A stretch of 64,000 nucleotides of DNA from Schistosoma haematobium (lineage: Eukaryota; Platyhelminthes; Trematoda; Strigeidida; Schistosomatidae). The translations under genes and the position numbers were made by a program. This document shows, piece by piece, positions 59,388 through 64,000 of this stretch. The notes below the pieces were generated by a model. It worked only from the letters and a program-made list of their open reading frames with translations, ran no database searches and was not told where the DNA came from. Location of the stretch: NCBI RefSeq assembly GCF_000699445.3, contig NC_067195.1, positions 56,090,465 through 56,154,464 on the forward strand, read 5' to 3'. Numbering within the stretch: the stretch's first letter is position 1; every line of letters begins with the position of its first letter.

Positions 59388-59963
59388 ATTTATCTGTAAA
59401 ATCTCAGTGAAAGAATTTGAAATAAATCCAACGTTTCGCCTGGTAATCTGGTTCAAGCTTTTTCAAGCAAACGTGTAATCAAACATTGAAATGATCGAAT
59501 ATAAATAAGTCCATGGTTCTCCTGTTTACTATATACTGAATAAGTCATCCAATCAACGTTAACAATGTTTAAAGTAGGTATCTACATCAGCGTGTTAGAG
59601 ACACGTGGTGTGAAACGAAAAGTGTTAAGATAACAGATTGTGTGTATACGTAAATGAGAAGAGGATATTTCATTCACTATATATTGTCTTCGGTCGGTGA
59701 ATATTAAGAATACATATAATTTTTACATATGATATGAATCAAAAATGTCACAGCGTGCATAAAATGAAGAAGATAAATAAACAAGATAAAAGAATGAATT
59801 CAAAGAGTAAGAATATATTTGTAATTGAAAGTTTGTGTTATTTTTAATGTTTTAGTCAATTGTTTAACATATTCAGATAAGATAACTGGTTTGAACTGTT
59901 GAGTGCTAGACGAAACGTTGGATTTATTTCAAATTTTTTGCTGAGATTTTACAAATACATTCT
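59388..59963. repeat. Inverted repeat of about 56 bases, 460-base spacer
   Basis: The block at 59388-59443 (ending 'aaataaatccaacgtttcg') and that at 59906-59963 are reverse complements with a few mismatches. The spacer has no frame. It may be a fold-back or miniature element. Confidence 0.6.
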
Positions 59964-59984
59964 TCCTCTTTAATGTCTCATATT

Positions 59985-60150
59985 AACTCGGCGCCCGAAT
60001 AGTGTAAAACTATTCGAGCACAACCTCTAGATCACTGAGCTGGCATCCAACTTGCGGGATCGCGGATGCTTATTGCTGAGGAGTCCCATACTATGATAAA
60101 ACGGCCATACAGTGCTTTCAGGTTTTCAGTGGTGATCGTTTCATGAGTTC
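59985..60150 (+). repeat. Decayed SINE copy with hammerhead remnant
   Basis: The remnant at 60065-60115 keeps CTGAGGAG but has AAAA in place of GAAA and lost stem pairing. The head at 59993-60060 is tRNA-like but has no clear boxes. Confidence 0.55.
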
Positions 60151-60154
60151 ACTT

Positions 60155-61030
60155 AAATACTTATTCACCTGACATATGAAGAAGGAATAATAAATGTATG
60201 TACAGTTGATAGTAGCAGCTTTAAATGTAATTGTGAAAAGTTAGGAGAGATTGATGACAACCGAACAGTGAGTAAAATTACAACAACAACAGGACAAATT
60301 AGATTTAAATTGTGAAAATTAGAAGATTGTTGAAATCATGGTAAAATGAGAGACTACGTATGCTACTTTTAAACTAAGAATTTAAGCTTGATCGGTTCAA
60401 TTTCTAAAGCTTCAGCAGCGATTAATTCTCCAATCAGGCCCAGTTTCTCTATTTTTATCTTTTTATTTTTTAATAGGGTAATATGTTTGCTAAATAACCA
60501 TTAATATGTATCTATGGCTTTAGTAAATAATACAGTTTAAAATCAATTTTTCTTTAATGAATTGTCTTTATTTCTTCCTCAATGGCACAGTGAGTTTATT
60601 TCGTTATTGTTCAGTAATTGAATCCTTAAATCGAAGTTTCCTACTTGTTGATATTAATAAGCATATGAAATTTTAAAGGATTTTTTTCAATTGTTCTGAC
60701 AAATTGTTCTCTAACCTAATTGATTGAAGCATACTGTGAGTGAAACAAGTGTATTTGATGATATATGAATGACGGTCATGGCATACTGCAGATGAACTTA
60801 AGTTGAAAATACAGAACAGTAGGTACAAACTCAGTAGTCTAAATGTATTTTAATTTTTTTAGAAATGTAGAGTTCCTACGTCTGCTTATACATAGTAGTC
60901 TTGATTCTCCAAAGGGAAAAAACAAATTGGAATAATCCCTACACACCCCTCAAATAAACACAATCTTACTGAAGGATGATCATTGATTTACGCTTTTGGT
61001 AACTAAATTATTACATACAACATAAAACCT
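60155..61030. other. AT-rich DNA without recognised features
   Basis: Nothing supported. Confidence 0.4.
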
Positions 61031-61031
61031 T

Positions 61032-61164
61032 TGGTGGAGTTTTGTTCTCTGAGCTGGATGGTTTGGTCGTGGAGCTGTTATCGTTCTTCTGAACGACATC
61101 AACAACACAAAGTTTAGATACAAGTGAAGTGTTCAAATTTTTTCATATGCGTTTCACAGCTTGT
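61032..61164. repeat. Left terminal inverted repeat of the Penelope-like element
   Basis: Reverse complement of 62982-63112 with a few mismatches. The shared core includes 'tggatggtttggtcgtggag'. Confidence 0.8.
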
Positions 61165-61403
61165 TCTGTACATCTCGATGTTGATTGGTTCTTACTGACC
61201 TTAAATTTGTCATTGTTTACTACTTTGTTTTGGTTGTGTCTTCCATTCGTTTGATTTTTGTTCCTATATTTGTGCATAATTTTCCTGATTGGTTGAAAAA
61301 TTGGATCGATTTCAATGTGCTTGTTGATTGCTGATTGACCTAAGTGCCAGGCTTCTAAAAATTCCCTGATGTTTTTGGAATTTCCTCTGTTCAAGATTTT
61401 CAC
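61143..61403 (-). pseudogene. Penelope-like element, C-terminal piece
   Basis: An 86-codon frame (SKNIREFLEAWHLGQSAINKH) in the position of the element's C-terminus, after the endonuclease. EAWHL is common near the end of GIY-YIG proteins of this class. It is shifted from the GIY-YIG frame near 61415. Confidence 0.55.
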
Positions 61404-61427
61404 ATTTTTCCAATCGAATGAGTATCC

Positions 61428-61796
61428 TCAGTTGTCCACATGTATTGATATAAGTGAGGAAATATCATGGCGTTTGACTGCTAATTGATGTTCATTTAGG
61501 CGAAGGTGAAGGGGGCGTCCGCTTTGTCTGATGTAGTGTTTTTCGCAGTTGGCACAATTTATTTTGTAGACGATGTTTGATTTATCTTCCTTTGCTATTT
61601 CATCCTTTGGTTTGTGTGCCACACCTATCCCGAAGGTTTTTAGCAGTCTCGTTGTGGTTTCTGATATGCATTTTATGTATGGTAGGGCGATCCTTTTGTT
61701 GATTTCTGTGCTTGATTTGGGTTCTGATGCTGCGTGCGGTTGGCATTTTTTGATGAAGTTGATTGGGTAACCGTTCTTTTGAAATACGTCCTTCAA
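61428..61796 (-). pseudogene. GIY-YIG endonuclease domain of the Penelope-like element
   Basis: A 122-codon frame with YKINCANCEKHYIRQSGRP and LHLRLNEH: the second half of the GIY-YIG motif (here YIRQS for the usual YIGQS), the Cys pair, and the Arg/Asn/Glu-His that follow. This domain nicks the target DNA in Penelope-like retrotransposition. The Gly to Arg change may inactivate it. Confidence 0.8.
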
Positions 61797-62356
61797 GTAT
61801 TTCTCTTCATTTTTCGTGCTACCAGTGTGCAGCAGTGTATCCTCGCCCTTTTGAACAAAGTGTGTACACAGTTGATTTTGTGAGCTCTTGGGTTGTTGCT
61901 ATTGTAGTTGAGAATTTGATCTGTATGGGTCGGTTTCTTATACACTTGAGTTTCCAGTTTTCCTGTGTCGGTTCTAGTGATTAATGTTTCCAAGAATGAT
62001 AGTTTATTGTTTGACTCCTGTTCCATTGTGAACTTGATGTCATCGAAGACGCTGTTGATCAGCTTGTAAGTGTTTTCCAGCTCATTCTTTTTGACGAGGA
62101 CGAATGTGTCGTCTATACAGAGAATCCAAATTTTTGGCTTGATAACTGGTAATATGACGGCTTCTAGTCTTTGCATCACTGTTTCTGCGATCAGTCCTGA
62201 TATTGGTGATCCCATTGGTGTCTCTTTCGTTTGTTCGTAGATTTTTTTTGTTGAATTGAAAATATGTTGTCAGGCATAAATCGATGAGTTCTAGAAGACT
62301 TTGAATTTGAATCTTCGTGTACTTAGTGAGATTTATGTCGTTAGTGAGGAGCAGGG
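61793..62356 (-). pseudogene. Penelope-like reverse transcriptase, palm
   Basis: Two frames join here: 62372-62082, with LLELIDLCLTTYFQFN, and 62215-61793, with MGSPISGLIAE and the catalytic box as CIDDTFVLVKK (YVDD in active members). KLSFLETLITR and then YKKPTHTDQ follow. A shift near 62215 separates them. Motif A lies across the solo LTR at about 62860. Confidence 0.8.
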
Positions 62357-62834
62357 TGTTATGTCCCGACAAGAATAATGAATGGTAACTTTGGGATCCT
62401 TTTATGGGCCAATACTAAACGTATATTTTTATCGTATAATTGTTAAATAAATAAGCTATTCATATTCATCTTCCTCTTATTATAAGCTTTGTTTTGACCT
62501 ATAAACCATTATTATACGTTTTACCATTCTTGAATTATGCCCTGTCTATTAGTCACTGCCTTCCACATTCACAGCCACATTTGGCCAAATTTTGTACAAA
62601 TGTTATTTTCTATTTTATGCTATGTTGTGGTCTGTTTGATCAGTATATAAACTCAGTATGTTTGAAATATGATGATTTACATCGCAGAGGCTCGGATTGG
62701 TGTTCTGAACTTAACTGGCTGGGCTAGGCGGGAAGCAGGGCCAATCAGAAGTCTAGGCTGCTCATACGGGTTTGCGCGTCATCGATCCAATCGATAATTC
62801 ACTGCTCTCTAATCGGCGGTCACAGGTAATAACA
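62357..62834 (-). mobile_element. Solo LTR inserted in the Penelope-like RT
   Basis: 478 bases starting TGTTATGTCC and ending GGTAATAACA, so the ends are TGTTAT/ATAACA inverted. It splits RT coding that is otherwise continuous. Flanks CAGGG (62352-62356) and CAGAG (62835-62839) are a 5-base duplication with one change. There is no internal region. Its strand is not certain. Confidence 0.75.
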
Positions 62835-62965
62835 CAGAGATATAGTTTCTCTTGCTAACCTTGGTTTGATTTAGGTGAATAATACTGTTATATCGAAGGA
62901 TATCATCAGTTCTTCGTTGTTGATTTGAATGTCCTTAATTTGGTCCAGGAATTGTGTGGGGGATT
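62835..62965 (-). pseudogene. Penelope-like RT, motif A part
   Basis: Minus-strand codons give EELMISFDITVLFT, the SFDVTSLFT-like motif A of Penelope reverse transcriptases, then a TAA, then RLARETISL up to the solo LTR. Confidence 0.75.
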
Positions 62966-62981
62966 TGAGGTGTACATAACA

Positions 62982-63112
62982 AGCTGTGAAACGCATATGA
63001 AGAAATTCGAACACTTCACTTGTATCTAAACTTTGTGTTGTTGATGTCGTTCAGAAGAACGATGACAACTCCACGACCAAACCATCCAGCTCAGGGAACA
63101 AAACTTCATCAA
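62982..63112. repeat. Right terminal inverted repeat of the Penelope-like element
   Basis: Partner of 61032-61164. Confidence 0.8.
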
Positions 63113-63195
63113 AATCATCCACCTGTGCTACAAATCTTCTATACCATCTCAACATAAAACCTTATCACATATAATAGCCTAAAAATAAACTTTTA

Positions 63196-63485
63196 TAGTG
63201 AACAGAACACGGGCGGGGACGATCGAATGTATTTGACACAAAATTACAGGATTTGTTAATAAAATCTAACAATCAAATAGTAAATACATAATTTGCAAAA
63301 TGTTCATCAGTTGTCGCATAATGATTCAGACTTTAATATACTTGCATTTTCATACAAATTGCATTCTGTTCCCATTCTTTACTGTTTGATTATCTTGTCT
63401 CTTTGCTGTCAGACCTTCTGTTCACAACTAATATCATCTATTATTTATGTCAATATAAGTAGTACACACCACACTATCAGTACAG
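63196..63485 (+). repeat. LTR-like dispersed repeat, copy 3
   Basis: Close to 46786-47065 along about 280 bases, from 'gtgaacagaacacg' to 'aagtagtacaca'. Confidence 0.7.
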
Positions 63486-63489
63486 GATA

Positions 63490-64000
63490 AATACACATAA
63501 CATAGTTTTTATAATAGATTATACAAATAAATGAATTTACATTATTGTTTGAAGTATTTATCATTATTTAGCATGGAAAATTGTAACAATTTAATTTTAT
63601 TTAAAAACAAAAAATATACTTTTCAACCTTTTTTCCATAACTTATTAAAATTTATCTTCTAACAAACTATTGATTATTTGAATATTTATCACCATGGTTA
63701 TAATCATATTTACTTCATATTTCATCAATTGTATGTTGACAAAAAGAAAATGAATGTACTGATCGATACAATTTTTTTATTTATTATTTCGGTTATATTT
63801 TGTCAACTTATCTCAAATTCCTTTATTAAGAGGCGGAAAATTTATTATTTTTTTTTAAAGATGAAAAGAATATGGTAAAGTGATTTTTCTATTTTATTCT
63901 AATAATATGAATGTAAAGATTTGGTTGCGCCTTGAAAATATATTCTGTTTGATACTAACATAATGTGAACTTCTGTATTTTCAGTCTTATTCTGACAGTG
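63490..64000. other. AT-rich DNA to window end
   Basis: The frame at 63678-63878 is AT-rich and unrecognised. Nothing supported. Confidence 0.4.

Larger units (their letters stand above)
61032..63112 (-). mobile_element. Penelope-like element with inverted terminal repeats
   Basis: On the minus strand, right to left: RT motif A region (about 62960-62840), a solo LTR insertion, the rest of the RT palm (62356-61793), a GIY-YIG endonuclease (61796-61428) and a C-terminal piece (61403-61143). Inverted terminal repeats of about 130 bases lie at 61032-61164 and 62982-63112. RT plus GIY-YIG is diagnostic of Penelope-like elements. Confidence 0.85.

Overview
The window looks like nuclear DNA of a blood fluke (Schistosoma or a close relative). 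It is AT-rich and has the repeats usual in schistosomes: RTE-clade (SR2-like) and CR1-like non-LTR elements, Ty3/gypsy and BEL/Pao LTR elements, a Penelope-like element, and tRNA-derived SINEs carrying hammerhead ribozymes. The two host genes have schistosome-style introns, including several of 26-44 nt. I cannot assign the species.

Layout. 0.1-1.7 kb: decayed CR1-like reverse transcriptase. 1.7-10.2 kb: mostly featureless, with a fossil gypsy element at about 4.6-7.3 kb (two diverged LTRs, an RNase H piece and a gag piece). 10.2-19.3 kb (+): a nearly complete meiotic MutS homologue MSH5, reconstructed here as about 20 exons. 19.5-21.2 kb (-): a two-exon LAMMER/CLK protein kinase, convergent with MSH5. 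21.5-22.4 kb: a large inverted repeat with about 320-bp arms. 23.6-40.3 kb: a gypsy fragment split by an array of three BEL/Pao internal regions and four LTRs (24.5-39.5 kb), bounded by one 5-bp target-site duplication. 40.7-50.7 kb: retroelement scraps, a SINE palindrome, TA microsatellites and SINE or ribozyme pieces in AT-rich DNA. 51.2-58.7 kb: one partial and three near-identical 2.32-kb head-to-tail copies of a 5'-truncated RTE element, bounded by a 10-bp duplication. 59.0-60.2 kb: a cluster of tRNA-SINEs with hammerhead motifs. 61.0-63.1 kb: a Penelope-like element with inverted terminal repeats, its reverse transcriptase split by a solo LTR.

Only MSH5 and the CLK kinase look like working host genes. 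MSH5 should act with MSH4 in meiotic crossover formation. The kinase should phosphorylate SR splicing factors. The rest is a mobile-element landscape. Its most informative parts are the two tandem arrays, each flanked by a single target-site duplication, and the hammerhead-bearing SINEs. Exon limits were found by reading frames, splice dinucleotides and recalled family alignment, not by transcripts.
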